Positions 7,786 to 16,107 of a stretch of DNA of 64,000 bases are shown here, in pieces. Below the pieces are notes generated by a model that worked only from the letters and a program-made list of their open reading frames with translations, was not told the DNA's origin and searched no databases. Within the stretch, counting starts at the first letter, position 1, and the number at the start of each line of letters is the position of its first letter. The stretch covers positions 1 through 64,000 of the forward strand of contig CALFTM010000057.1 in NCBI GenBank assembly GCA_937916355.1, in the 5' to 3' direction. The position numbers and the translations under genes are program-made. Source of the stretch: an uncultured Bacteroidales bacterium (GTDB lineage Bacteria > Bacteroidota > Bacteroidia > Bacteroidales > Paludibacteraceae).

Positions 7786-8493
7786 CTACTCGCTCTTCAA
7801 TTGATTGATCAACTGAATCGTATGACAAGCCACCACACCTGCAGTCTCCGTCCTCAAACGACTCTCTCCTAAAGAGACCGGAACGAACCCTGCTTCTAAA
7901 GCCATAGCAACCTCTTTTTCACTAAAATCGCCCTCTGGCCCGATCATCACCAACGCATCACTACCGGGAGCGTAATCCTTCACCAGCACCCTCTTATCCT
8001 CTTCATAGCAATGTGCGATATAACGACTTCCTCGGGATGTCTCCTTCAGAAAATCTGAAAACTTTTTCAAATCGTTCAATTTAGGCAAATAAGCCTTTTT
8101 GGACTGCTTCATGGCAGACACCAAAATCTTCTCAAGGCGTTCCAATTTCAAAACCTTCCGCTCTGAATGCTCACACAACAGCGGAGTGATCTCCCCCACC
8201 CCGATTTCAGTCACCTTCTCCGCAAACCATTCCAAGCGATCCATGTTTTTCGTCGGAGCAATCGCAATGTGCAAATGGACAGGCTGCGGATGAAAATCCT
8301 CCTCTACAGAGAGAAGACGAACCTCACAACGCTTCGCATGTGGGAAAGTTATCTCGGCACGATAGAAACGTCCCTTGCCATCTACAATTTCGATTTCATC
8401 ACCTTCCTTTAGTCGCAGCACCTTTACAGCGTGCTGCGACTCTTCTTCAGGAAGACGATTATCTTTTTCTATATCAGGAGCATAAAAAATCAT
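7786..8493 (-). CDS. rsmE: 16S rRNA m3U1498 methyltransferase
   Basis: RsmE is a SPOUT-class enzyme that methylates N3 of U1498 of 16S rRNA in the assembled 30S subunit using S-adenosylmethionine. The 235-residue product has the PUA-like N terminus with HAVKVLRLKEGD (residues 21-32), then the SPOUT domain with AIAPTKNMDRLEWFAEKVTE, and the C-terminal knot motifs MIGPEGDFSEKE and LRTETAGVVA. Length matches the family. It is the last gene of the minus-strand run mscS - exported protein - ffh - folD - rsmE, 22 bases after folD. Confidence 0.96.
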   Translation of the reverse strand: MIFYAPDIEKDNRLPEEESQHAVKVLRLKEGDEIEIVDGKGRFYRAEITFPHAKRCEVRLLSVEEDFHPQPVHLHIAIAPTKNMDRLEWFAEKVTEIGVGEITPLLCEHSERKVLKLERLEKILVSAMKQSKKAYLPKLNDLKKFSDFLKETSRGSRYIAHCYEEDKRVLVKDYAPGSDALVMIGPEGDFSEKEVAMALEAGFVPVSLGESRLRTETAGVVACHTIQLINQLKSE

Positions 8494-8515
8494 TTGAACA
8501 ACCTGACATTAAAAA

Positions 8516-9397
8516 TTACTTGTAAATCTCTTTTTTTCCTGCCAAAAGAGTGTTTTTCAACAATGAACAAATCGTCATCGGACCAACACCTCCCGGAACT
8601 GGAGTGATGTAGCTACATTTAGGAGCGACATTCTCGAAATCCACATCACCCGTCAACTTAAACCCAGTTTTAGTTTCAGGAGCAGGCACACGGGTTGTTC
8701 CCACATCAATAATCACTGCTCCTTCTTTCACCATATCGGCAGTAAGGAACTTAGGTGAACCTAATGCCGCAATGATAATATCAGCCTGTAGTGTCAACTC
8801 CTTCAAGTTCTTAGTGCGGCTGTGGCAAACCGTTACGGTCGCATCTCCGGGATAGCTTTTCTGCATCATCAATGAAGTAACCGGTTTTCCTACGATATTG
8901 CTTCTTCCGATTACAACGCAATGCTTTCCTTTTGTATCAATCTCATAACGTTTCAAAAGCTCCATGATACCGGCAGGCGTTGCAGAAACGAATGAAGGGA
9001 GTCCGATAGAGGTACGTCCGACATTGATAGGATGAAATCCATCGACATCCTTACGATAGTCAATCGCCTCAATCACCTTTTGTTCTGAAATATGCTTAGG
9101 CAATGGCAATTGAACGATGAAACCATCCACGTCCGGATCATTATTCAATTTGTCAATCTCCTTCAACAACTCCTCTTCTGTTATATCAGCCTCAAAACTG
9201 AGTCGAGTAGATTTAAATCCGACCTGTTCACAAGATTTCACCTTATGAGCCACATACGTTTCACTACCACCATCATGACCGACGATGATAACCGCCAAAT
9301 GTGGAGTTTTACCTCCATTTGCTTTTATGCCATTCACCTCTTCGGCGATTTCGCGTTTAATCTGATCCGCGATGGCCTTTCCATCTATTAGTTTCAT
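8516..9397 (-). CDS. folD: Bifunctional methylenetetrahydrofolate dehydrogenase / cyclohydrolase
   Basis: FolD oxidises 5,10-methylene-THF with NADP and hydrolyses the product to 10-formyl-THF, feeding purine and initiator tRNA formylation. The product has 293 residues, as usual. Family motifs include YVAHKVKSCEQVGF with the catalytic Lys, GFIVQLPLPKH, VVIGRSNIVGKP (Rossmann site) and the C-terminal TPVPGGVGPMT. It lies 9 bases after ffh and before rsmE, consistent with one transcript. Confidence 0.97.
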   Translation of the reverse strand: MKLIDGKAIADQIKREIAEEVNGIKANGGKTPHLAVIIVGHDGGSETYVAHKVKSCEQVGFKSTRLSFEADITEEELLKEIDKLNNDPDVDGFIVQLPLPKHISEQKVIEAIDYRKDVDGFHPINVGRTSIGLPSFVSATPAGIMELLKRYEIDTKGKHCVVIGRSNIVGKPVTSLMMQKSYPGDATVTVCHSRTKNLKELTLQADIIIAALGSPKFLTADMVKEGAVIIDVGTTRVPAPETKTGFKLTGDVDFENVAPKCSYITPVPGGVGPMTICSLLKNTLLAGKKEIYK

Positions 9398-9406
9398 ATC
9401 GAATAA

Positions 9407-10726
9407 TTATTTTCTACCAAAACCAAATCTTGCAGAACGATTCTGCGTTACCATCTTCATCATTTTACGAGTCTCTTCAAACTGTTTGAGAAGACGATTC
9501 ACCTCCTGTACAGAAGTTCCGCTACCTTTTGCGATACGGTTGCGGCGACTTCCATCCAACATTGCCGGATTGGAACGCTCTTCTGGAGTCATCGAATAGA
9601 TAATCGCCTCAATTCCCTTGAAGGCATTATCGTCAATCTCAACATCCTTCAAAGCTTTTCCGACTCCCGGAATCATGGCTGCGAGGTCTTTCAAATTACC
9701 CATCTTCTTGATCTGTTGAATCTGAGAAAGGAAATCATTAAAATCGAATTGATTATTAACAATCTTCCTTTGAAGCTTCTTCGCCTCTTTTTCATCAAAC
9801 TGTTCTTGCGCACGTTCCACCAAAGAGACAATATCTCCCATACCGAGAATACGGTCTGCCATACGCTGAGGATGGAAAATGTCGATCGCCTCCATCTTCT
9901 CTCCAGTTCCGACGAACTTAATCGGCTTGTTGACGACTGTGCGGATTGAAAGAGCGGCACCACCACGAGTGTCTCCATCCAACTTGGTAAGCACAACTCC
10001 ATCGAAATCCAAACGGTCATTGAACTCTTTTGCAGTATTCACGGCATCCTGTCCTGTCATGGAATCGACAACAAACAGAATCTCATTCGGATTGATTGCC
10101 TCTTTCACTGCAGAAATCTCTTTCATCATCTCCTCATCAACGGCGAGACGACCAGCGGTATCCACGATTACAACATCGTTCCCGTTCGATTTCGCTTGAA
10201 GAATGGCATTTTGAGCAATCTGAACCGGATTCTTGTTGCCTTCCTCTGTATAAACATCCACCGAAATCTGCTCCGCCAAAACCTTTAACTGCTCGATTGC
10301 GGCAGGACGATAAACATCACACGCAACCAACAAAGGCTTCTTCTTCTTTTTGTCCTTCAACATATTCGCCAACTTTCCTGAGAAAGTGGTTTTTCCTGAA
10401 CCTTGCAGACCTGACATCAATATCACTGTTGGTTGACCAGACAAGTCGATATCGACAGAAGTTCCTCCCATCAGTTCTGCCAACTCATCATGGACGATTT
10501 TAACCATCAATTGACTCGGCTTGACAGCAGTCAACACTTGCTGTCCTAAAGCCTTCGCCTTCACTTTATCAGTAAATTCCTTTGCCACCTTATAGTTGAC
10601 ATCCGCATCCAACAACGCACGACGCACATCCTTAAGGGTTTCCGCAACGTTAATTTCGGTAATCTTACCTTCTCCCTTTAAAATCTTAAAGGATCTTTCT
10701 AATCTTTCGCCTAAACTTTCAAACAT
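9407..10726 (-). CDS. ffh: Signal recognition particle GTPase
   Basis: Ffh binds 4.5S RNA and signal sequences and, with FtsY, delivers ribosomes to the membrane. Translation from the ATG at 10726 gives 439 residues beginning MFESLGERLERSFKILKGEG, the normal family start; an in-frame GTG ten codons upstream is unlikely. The N domain is at residues 1-90, the G domain at about 95-295 with GLQGSGKTT (106-114), DTAGR and TKLDGDTRGG, and the methionine-bearing M domain follows, ending with SRRNRIAKGSGTSVQEVNRL. A hairpin (GAGACGGT/ACCATCTC, 10757-10776) lies just upstream. SRP RNA was not located in the window. Confidence 0.97.
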   Translation of the reverse strand: MFESLGERLERSFKILKGEGKITEINVAETLKDVRRALLDADVNYKVAKEFTDKVKAKALGQQVLTAVKPSQLMVKIVHDELAELMGGTSVDIDLSGQPTVILMSGLQGSGKTTFSGKLANMLKDKKKKKPLLVACDVYRPAAIEQLKVLAEQISVDVYTEEGNKNPVQIAQNAILQAKSNGNDVVIVDTAGRLAVDEEMMKEISAVKEAINPNEILFVVDSMTGQDAVNTAKEFNDRLDFDGVVLTKLDGDTRGGAALSIRTVVNKPIKFVGTGEKMEAIDIFHPQRMADRILGMGDIVSLVERAQEQFDEKEAKKLQRKIVNNQFDFNDFLSQIQQIKKMGNLKDLAAMIPGVGKALKDVEIDDNAFKGIEAIIYSMTPEERSNPAMLDGSRRNRIAKGSGTSVQEVNRLLKQFEETRKMMKMVTQNRSARFGFGRK

Positions 10727-10796
10727 ATCCTTATATGAAAAGCATTTTCTGTTCACGAGACGGTTTTAACCATCTCCCTTACTTTTATTTATTAAT

Positions 10797-11375
10797 TTAT
10801 TCTACAATTTTTATACTCTCTAATGAGAACCCAGAGACAGTACTAACCCACTTTTCACGAGAGCGGTTCACCTTCTTCATGAAATCATCCAGCTCCTTAT
10901 CGTAATGTCTTTGAATGTAACGGATGAGAACGACACGGCCATTCACAACTGCATATCGAGCGAGGTTCCACTCTATCGTGAATGTCTGCCCGCCCTGCAC
11001 ATTGCCTTGCACATATTCAATCCACAATTCGCCCTCTCGTTGTGCCTCAACCTGCTGGAAACTGAAAACCACATTCTGCTCCTTCTTCCTCGCAAGGTTT
11101 CCAAGCAGTTCTGCCACCTCTGAATTCAAGCTTCTTCCCTCCGGTGCGACCTCCACTACCAACTTTTGTTCAAAATTGGTCATATCCATCTTCTCGGGCA
11201 AAAACTCCTCCATCAACCGACCTTGTCGAGTTTTAGACGACCAGCGCAAAAAGAACTCCTCGTCCCCAACCATCGCCTTGGGCATACCCAAGAAATCCCT
11301 CTGCGCAAAAGCAGAAGGAAAACTCGTGCCTAAAAAAGCAACCAAGGAGACCAGCAAAGGAAGCAATCTGTTCAT
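10797..11375 (-). CDS. Exported hypothetical protein, 192 residues
   Basis: I do not recognise the family. The ATG at 11375 gives a typical signal peptide (MNRLLPLLVSLVAFLGTSFP, ending SAFAQ), so the mature part of about 165 residues is periplasmic or outer-surface. No cysteine lipobox is present. The body alternates charged beta-like stretches (VVFSFQQVEAQREGELWIEY, FTIEWNLARYAVVNGRVVLI) and ends in a charged helix. It lies 30 bases after mscS and 70 before ffh on the same strand. No function is proposed. Confidence 0.75.
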   Translation of the reverse strand: MNRLLPLLVSLVAFLGTSFPSAFAQRDFLGMPKAMVGDEEFFLRWSSKTRQGRLMEEFLPEKMDMTNFEQKLVVEVAPEGRSLNSEVAELLGNLARKKEQNVVFSFQQVEAQREGELWIEYVQGNVQGGQTFTIEWNLARYAVVNGRVVLIRYIQRHYDKELDDFMKKVNRSREKWVSTVSGFSLESIKIVE

Positions 11376-11411
11376 AAGCAAGACACTAAAAATAATCTCG
11401 ATACCGTAATA

Positions 11412-12332
11412 TTAGTTCTGTGAGATGACATGAACATCCATCTGAGGGAACGGAATGTTCAAACCTTGCTTACCGAACTCCTTATAAACATCCTCGTTCA
11501 TTTTGAAGTTCACCGCCCAATAGTCTGCCGGATTGACCCAAACACGGACTACAATATTTACAGAACTTGCATCCAATTTTGTCAGAGCGATGAATGGCTC
11601 TCTTCCTTCCTCGTTTTTAATGATCTTTTCATTCGCGTTGATGATTTGCATCAAAACTGACTTTGCCTTGTCATAATCGTCACCGTATGCAATGCCAAAT
11701 TCAAAATCCACACGACGACGATCCTCTTTTGAGTAGTTTGTCATCACACTTGTAGACAATGAACCATTAGGAGTGATAATCACCTTGTTATCAGGAGTAA
11801 CGATTAAAGTATTAAAAATCTGGATCTCCTTAACTGTTCCTGAGACACCCATCACCTCTATGAAATCACCCACTTTGAACGGACGGAACAAAAGAATCAT
11901 CACACCACCAGCAAAATTCTGCAAAGTTCCGCTCAACGCCATACCGATTGCGACACCGGCAGAAGCGAACAACGCTACAAAAGAGGAGGTCTCAATTCCT
12001 AAAATCCCAACAACAACAATGATGAGGATAAAATTCAAAACAATGTTTGTAAGACTCTTCAAAAAAGAGGTGAGACTCGCATCCACATTCTTACGTTCCA
12101 AAGTCTTACGGACAAACTTGTTCAATTTACCAACGATCCAACGTAGGATAAAAAAGACGATGATAGCCAGAACAATCCTCGAAGCCAACCCCATCATCAT
12201 ATCAATTCCATTTTCGAAGATCGTCTCCAAAGCTGAAAAATCGCCATTCGCAATAGCCTCCTTCGTCTCAACGGCAACTGAAGAATTGTCTACTGCCTCA
12301 TTTTGTTGTAAAGTATCTACAATCTCTTCCAT
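11412..12332 (-). CDS. mscS: Small-conductance mechanosensitive channel, MscS family
   Basis: This 306-residue inner-membrane protein would open under membrane tension to release solutes in hypo-osmotic shock. Three transmembrane segments lie within residues 45-155. The pore-lining TM3 carries the Gly/Ala-rich pattern ASAGVAIGMALSGTLQNFAGG, followed by the MscS beta domain with FRPFKVGDFIEVMGVSGTVK and the VVTPDN/NGSLST motif. The N-terminal 40 residues are acidic and predicted cytoplasmic or periplasmic. It heads the minus-strand operon and is preceded by a long hairpin-rich leader (12333-12560). Confidence 0.93.
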   Translation of the reverse strand: MEEIVDTLQQNEAVDNSSVAVETKEAIANGDFSALETIFENGIDMMMGLASRIVLAIIVFFILRWIVGKLNKFVRKTLERKNVDASLTSFLKSLTNIVLNFILIIVVVGILGIETSSFVALFASAGVAIGMALSGTLQNFAGGVMILLFRPFKVGDFIEVMGVSGTVKEIQIFNTLIVTPDNKVIITPNGSLSTSVMTNYSKEDRRRVDFEFGIAYGDDYDKAKSVLMQIINANEKIIKNEEGREPFIALTKLDASSVNIVVRVWVNPADYWAVNFKMNEDVYKEFGKQGLNIPFPQMDVHVISQN

Positions 12333-12378
12333 TTCTCAAAAATTTGTTATATTTATTAGTTACTACATTTTTTTCAAC

Positions 12379-12486
12379 CTAAGTGCCAACAAAAGCCATT
12401 GGCACATAGACTTTGGTTTCGCTAAGCAAACGTGTGAAACCAAACATCTGGCGACAGCCAGACAATTTACAGTTTTCGCCTCCCAT
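12379..12486 (-). CDS. Possible 35-residue leader peptide upstream of mscS
   Basis: An ATG at 12486 opens 35 codons ending in TAG at 12379. The peptide begins MGGENCKLSG and ends YVPMAFVGT. It sits downstream of the minus-strand -7 element at 12561-12568 and 46 bases before mscS. It overlaps three perfect hairpins, so the reading frame may be a by-product of RNA structure. Only homolog conservation at synonymous sites could decide. Confidence 0.25.
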   Translation of the reverse strand: MGGENCKLSGCRQMFGFTRLLSETKVYVPMAFVGT

Positions 12487-12560
12487 TTTGATTGATTTGC
12501 AAATCTTTAGACTTCAAACCATATCTATAGGAGAACTTTATCCACAATTAAAGTCTTTTG

Positions 12561-12568
12561 CAAAATTA
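12561..12568 (-). promoter_or_regulatory. Candidate -7 element for mscS
   Basis: The minus strand reads TAATTTTG here, matching TAnnTTTG. No clear -33 TTTG was found at the right distance. It would give mscS a leader of about 220 bases. Confidence 0.35.
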
Positions 12569-12654
12569 GACTTTTTTAAGCACAACGAAAAATGTGAAGC
12601 AAACTTTTAACAAAAGTTCTCACTTTTTTCTTTCTATTTATCCAACAAAAAAAC

Positions 12655-12662
12655 TATCTTTG
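12655..12662 (+). promoter_or_regulatory. -7 element for the reductase / menaquinone gene run
   Basis: TATCTTTG matches TAnnTTTG exactly. Transcription would start near 12669, 55 bases before the ATG at 12724. A short TATCG/CGATA pairing lies in the leader. Confidence 0.6.
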
Positions 12663-12723
12663 TAGTATCGAGTTTCTAAAAACCGATAGTTTTTTTCGTT
12701 AAACCAAAAAGAATTTTTGAAAA

Positions 12724-13497
12724 ATGGCTATTTTTGAACCGGGAACATTTTCTCTCTTATTATGGATTATGGTGGGAGTGGCTGCCATAGTATTTGCAGC
12801 ATTATATTTTGTGGATGCTGGTTATGGAATCATGTACACAAAAAAATGGGGAGCCACAGTCGGCAACCGTTTGGGTTGGATTTTGATGGAGGTTCCCGTC
12901 TTCTTAGTCATGTTGGCTTGTTGGTGGTTTTCCGACCGCACATTTGAGATCGTCCCACTCATTTTTTTCGTCATATTCCAGACGCACTATTTCCAACGCT
13001 CGTTCATTTTCCCCATGTTATTCAAGACAAAAAGCAGAATGCCCATCGCAATCATGCTCATGGGTGTTGTTTTCAACACACTGAACGGACTAATGCAGGG
13101 CGGATGGATCTTCCATGTAGCTCCTGATGGACTCTACACCCTGGATTGGCTCTCCACTCCGCAATTTATCGGAGGAACTGCCATATTCATTTCTGGAATG
13201 ATCATTAACCTCAATTCGGACAAAATCATCCGAAATCTGCGCAAGCCGGGGGACACCAACCATTACCTGCCTAAAGGTGGTATGTACAACTATGTGACCT
13301 CAGCCAACTACTTTGGTGAGTTGTTGGAGTGGCTCGGCTGGGCAATCCTCACTTGGTCGTGGGCTGGTTTAGTGTTTTTCATCTGGACTTTCGCCAACTT
13401 GGTGCCAAGGGCAAACACTTTGCATAAAAAGTACCGCCAAATGTTCCCTGAAATGGAGAAACTGAATCTCAAACGTGTGATTCCGTTCATCTACTAA
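12724..13497 (+). CDS. Steroid 5-alpha-reductase-like membrane protein (DUF1295 family)
   Basis: This 257-residue integral membrane protein has about six to seven transmembrane helices. The C-terminal region contains the hallmark of the 3-oxo-5-alpha-steroid 4-dehydrogenase family: LPKGGMYNYVTSANYFGELL at about residues 181-200, then LEWLGWAI, ANLVPRANTLHKKYRQMFPE. Members use NADPH to reduce a C=C bond conjugated to a ketone in a hydrophobic substrate. It lies 38 bases upstream of an Old Yellow Enzyme homolog on the same strand; a 5AR/OYE pairing is known to me from gut Bacteroidales bile-acid and steroid metabolism, where the OYE acts as 5-beta-reductase. The natural substrate here is not shown by sequence. 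A quinone or lipid substrate is an alternative given the men genes downstream. Confidence 0.85.
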   Translation: MAIFEPGTFSLLLWIMVGVAAIVFAALYFVDAGYGIMYTKKWGATVGNRLGWILMEVPVFLVMLACWWFSDRTFEIVPLIFFVIFQTHYFQRSFIFPMLFKTKSRMPIAIMLMGVVFNTLNGLMQGGWIFHVAPDGLYTLDWLSTPQFIGGTAIFISGMIINLNSDKIIRNLRKPGDTNHYLPKGGMYNYVTSANYFGELLEWLGWAILTWSWAGLVFFIWTFANLVPRANTLHKKYRQMFPEMEKLNLKRVIPFIY

Positions 13498-13535
13498 AGC
13501 ATTTTAAATTATAACAAAAATAACGATTTCTGAAT

Positions 13536-14771
13536 ATGTCAACATTATTCACCCCCGGAAAAATTGGTCCGCTGACACTACGTAACAGGACCATTCGTTC
13601 TGCCGCTTTTGAAGGAATGTGCCCCAATAACGCTCCTTCTCAGATGCTTCACGACTATCATGTATCAGTAGCAGCAGGCGGCATCGGAATGACTACACTC
13701 GCCTACTCTTCTGTTGAGCAAAGCGGTTTATCATTCCCCCACCAATTGTGGTTAAAGAAAGAGAATATCGAAGGACTTCGCAAAATAACCGATGCCATCC
13801 ACAAAGAGGGTGCGGCAGCAAGCATCCAAATCGGACACTGCGGAAACATGTCGCATAGAAACATCTGCGGGTGTACTCCTATATCAGCCTCAACAGGCTT
13901 CAACCTCTACTCTCCTACATTTGTGAGAGGCATGAGGAAAGACGAAATCGAGCAGGTTGCCAAATCGTTCGGAGAGGGAGTGAACCTCGCTCGTGAAGCA
14001 GGCTTCGATGCGGTCGAGTTACACGCTGGTCATGGTTACCTAATCAGCCAGTTTCTTTCTTCATCCACCAACCGCAGAAAGGACGAGTTCGGTGGTTCGT
14101 TGGAAAACCGTATGCGTTTCATGAAAATGTCTATGGATAGCGTCATGACTGCCGCCAAAGACGACATTGCCATCTTGGTGAAAATGAACATGCGTGATGG
14201 TTGCAGGAAAGGCATGGAAATCGACGAGAGCCTAATTGTCGCCAAAACATTAGAGCAGTGTGGCGCACATGCGCTTGTACTCAGTAGCGGATTCGTCAGC
14301 AGCGCACCTATGGATGTGATGCGCGGTGCCATGCCATTCAAAACAATGACCCACTACATGGAGGGTTGGCTGATGCCTCTCCTTGTGAAATTGGGTGGCA
14401 GGTTCATGGTTCCGACCGTTCCTTTCAAGGAGGCTTACTTCTTAGAAGATGCGAAGAAGTTCCGCAAAGAGTTGAAAATGCCGCTTTGCTATATCGGCGG
14501 ACTCGTATCAAGGGAAAAGATCGATGAAGTGCTGGATGAAGGTTTTGAGTTTGTGGCGATGGCGCGTGCAGTGCTCAACGACCCTGAATTTGTAAACAAG
14601 ATGAAGGAGGACGAACACTACCGTGTGGCTTGCGACCACTCCAACTACTGCATCGGAAGAATGTATTCAAGGGAGATGGCTTGTCACAAATGTATTTTGA
14701 GAGAGGGGAAAGAGACCATTCCACAAGCTCTTCTTGATGAATTGGAGGAAAACCGCCAAAAAGGATACTAA
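13536..14771 (+). CDS. NADH:flavin oxidoreductase, Old Yellow Enzyme family
   Basis: This 411-residue enzyme is an FMN-binding TIM barrel that reduces activated C=C bonds. It has the N-terminal PGKIGPLTLRNRTIRSA, the active-site region VELHAGHGYLISQFLS with H163 and H166, and NRRKDEFGGSLENRMRF. Near the end are four cysteines (C366, C372, C383, C386), reminiscent of an iron-sulphur site of 2,4-dienoyl-CoA reductase relatives, but their spacing is not the usual CxxC pair and the large C-terminal FAD/NAD domain is absent. It follows the 5-alpha-reductase-like gene closely and precedes menF by 25 bases. A role as 5-beta-steroid reductase is plausible by context, not proven. Confidence 0.88.
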   Translation: MSTLFTPGKIGPLTLRNRTIRSAAFEGMCPNNAPSQMLHDYHVSVAAGGIGMTTLAYSSVEQSGLSFPHQLWLKKENIEGLRKITDAIHKEGAAASIQIGHCGNMSHRNICGCTPISASTGFNLYSPTFVRGMRKDEIEQVAKSFGEGVNLAREAGFDAVELHAGHGYLISQFLSSSTNRRKDEFGGSLENRMRFMKMSMDSVMTAAKDDIAILVKMNMRDGCRKGMEIDESLIVAKTLEQCGAHALVLSSGFVSSAPMDVMRGAMPFKTMTHYMEGWLMPLLVKLGGRFMVPTVPFKEAYFLEDAKKFRKELKMPLCYIGGLVSREKIDEVLDEGFEFVAMARAVLNDPEFVNKMKEDEHYRVACDHSNYCIGRMYSREMACHKCILREGKETIPQALLDELEENRQKGY

Positions 14772-14796
14772 AAAATAAGAGGGAGGAATACCTGTC

Positions 14797-15867
14797 GTGA
14801 GAAGTGTGTCGTTGAGTGATTTAAAGGGATGGTTGGCAAAAAATTCTGATTTTGTGGTGTTTCGACACCCAAACACCGATGTCATTTGGACAATAAAAGC
14901 AGAATCGACGCTTACCATAAACTCCTTTTCAGAATTGACTGAAATTCCTTCAGGATTCATATTCGCTCCTTTTGATTTAAGCAATAGCCCTGTTCTGATT
15001 CTACAAGGTGAGAAAACCACCTTATCTGCGTCGGAACAGGGTTGTCCTTTCTCCAACTCGTCGAAAGCATCAGGGAAGACCAATCCGGGCAACACCATCT
15101 GCCCCAACTACGAAAAGGATTTCGCCATCTTCAAACAAGCTTTGCAAAAAGGGGATTTTCAAAAACTGGTATTGGCAAGAGGGGAAGAGTTCACGACCCA
15201 AGCAGACCCGATACAATTATTCCAAGAGGCTTGCGATGCTTACCCCAATTCGATGGTCTACCTCATGAACAGCCAGCAATGCGGGAGGTGGCTGGGCGCA
15301 ACACCAGAACTTCTGTTGGAAAGTGATGGCTCGCAACTGCACACAGTAGCGTTAGCAGGCACCATGTCTGCCCCTCCTCTCCAACAACCATGCCTTTGGA
15401 ACGAGAAAAACAAACGTGAGCAATCCATCGTCACCGATTATCTCAGAAAAAACATCGGTTCCATCGGAAAAATCACGAAAGAACAAGGTCCATACACTTA
15501 CCCAAGCGCACACCTTGTCCATTTAAAAACTGACCTATACCTACAAGTTGAAAAAGAACATATTACCCGATTGATATGCTCCCTCCATCCGACCCCTGCC
15601 GTCTGCGGACTTCCCAAAAGAGAAGCCCTTGAGTTCATCTGCAGTCACGAAACTTTGCAACGGGAGTACTACGCAGGCTTTTTAGGACATAAGGATAGCG
15701 ATGAATCCTTCAAACTATTCGTCAATCTTAGATGTATGAAGTGGACGACATCCTCAAACGTCCGACTCATTGCAGGAGGTGGTCTCCTTCCCGACTCCAT
15801 CTTAGAACAAGAGTGGGACGAAACAAAAATAAAAATGCAGACGCTTCTGCGGTTGCCATCGTTCTAA
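14797..15867 (+). CDS. menF: Isochorismate synthase
   Basis: The enzyme converts chorismate to isochorismate, the first step of menaquinone synthesis. The 356-residue protein has the chorismate-binding fold: KLVLARGEEF, WLGATPELLL, TVALAGTM, HLKTDLYLQV, LHPTPAVCGLPKREA and EREYYAGFLG-like REYYAGFLG. The GTG start at 14797 is supported by a rare strong Shine-Dalgarno-like GGGAGGA at 14781-14787. It directly follows the OYE gene and precedes menD by 240 bases, where menD seems to have its own promoter. Confidence 0.93.
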   Translation: MRSVSLSDLKGWLAKNSDFVVFRHPNTDVIWTIKAESTLTINSFSELTEIPSGFIFAPFDLSNSPVLILQGEKTTLSASEQGCPFSNSSKASGKTNPGNTICPNYEKDFAIFKQALQKGDFQKLVLARGEEFTTQADPIQLFQEACDAYPNSMVYLMNSQQCGRWLGATPELLLESDGSQLHTVALAGTMSAPPLQQPCLWNEKNKREQSIVTDYLRKNIGSIGKITKEQGPYTYPSAHLVHLKTDLYLQVEKEHITRLICSLHPTPAVCGLPKREALEFICSHETLQREYYAGFLGHKDSDESFKLFVNLRCMKWTTSSNVRLIAGGGLLPDSILEQEWDETKIKMQTLLRLPSF

Positions 15868-15871
15868 AGGA

Positions 15872-15935
15872 GAGTTCTACAAATCGCCCTTGTATATTAT
15901 CTCCATATTATAATTTAAGGCAACTTCTATAAATT
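15872..15935. repeat. Dispersed repeat copies (GTTCTACAAATC and AGGCAACTTCTATAAATT)
   Basis: GTTCTACAAATC at 15874-15885 is identical to 7544-7555. AGGCAACTTCTATAAATT at 15918-15935 is an 18-base exact match to the complement of 50363-50380. Both lie in the menF-menD gap. The two motifs resemble each other (TTCTAyAAATy), so they may be parts of one intergenic repeat family. Confidence 0.6.
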
Positions 15936-16030
15936 ACGATTTCATATTTGCGAATTTAGTTTCGGATGATTTTGGAAATGTCTACACAATTCCACTACAG
16001 AAAAACCCGTCATCTGCATTTCTTTTCATA

Positions 16031-16038
16031 CCTTTGCA
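16031..16038 (+). promoter_or_regulatory. -7 element for menD
   Basis: TACCTTTG matches TAnnTTTG and is followed by a leader of about 65 bases to the menD ATG. No convincing -33 TTTG was found. The rest of the 15868-16107 gap holds the repeat copies listed separately. Confidence 0.5.
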
Positions 16039-16107
16039 ACTGCAAAAAAATCCGAAATGGGATTTTAGATTTTTTGACACATTTTATCATCCGACAAAAA
16101 TTCGCAC

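Larger units (their letters stand above)
12379..12577. ncRNA. Hairpin-rich intergenic element, possible structured RNA or leader
   Basis: In order the region has GTGCCAA/TTGGCAC (12383-12389, 12399-12405), TTTGGTTTC/GAAACCAAA (12412-12420, 12436-12444), TCTGGC/GCCAGA with a 4-base loop (12447-12452, 12457-12462), the palindrome GATTTGCAAATC (12494-12505) enclosed by CTCCCAT/ATAGGAG (12480-12486, 12527-12533, one mismatch), and AAAGTCT/AGACTTT (12550-12556, 12568-12574) followed by T6. Read on plus, the last hairpin is a good terminator, suggesting a small RNA of about 200 bases. Read on minus, a -7 element at 12561-12568 makes it the mscS leader. The strand is unresolved. The rest of the 12333-12723 gap is AT-rich. 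Confidence 0.4.

Noticed and set aside
12724..14771. Complete 5AR-5BR-3-beta-HSDH bile-acid cluster
   Set aside because: No short-chain dehydrogenase gene is next to the pair, so only two of three parts are seen.
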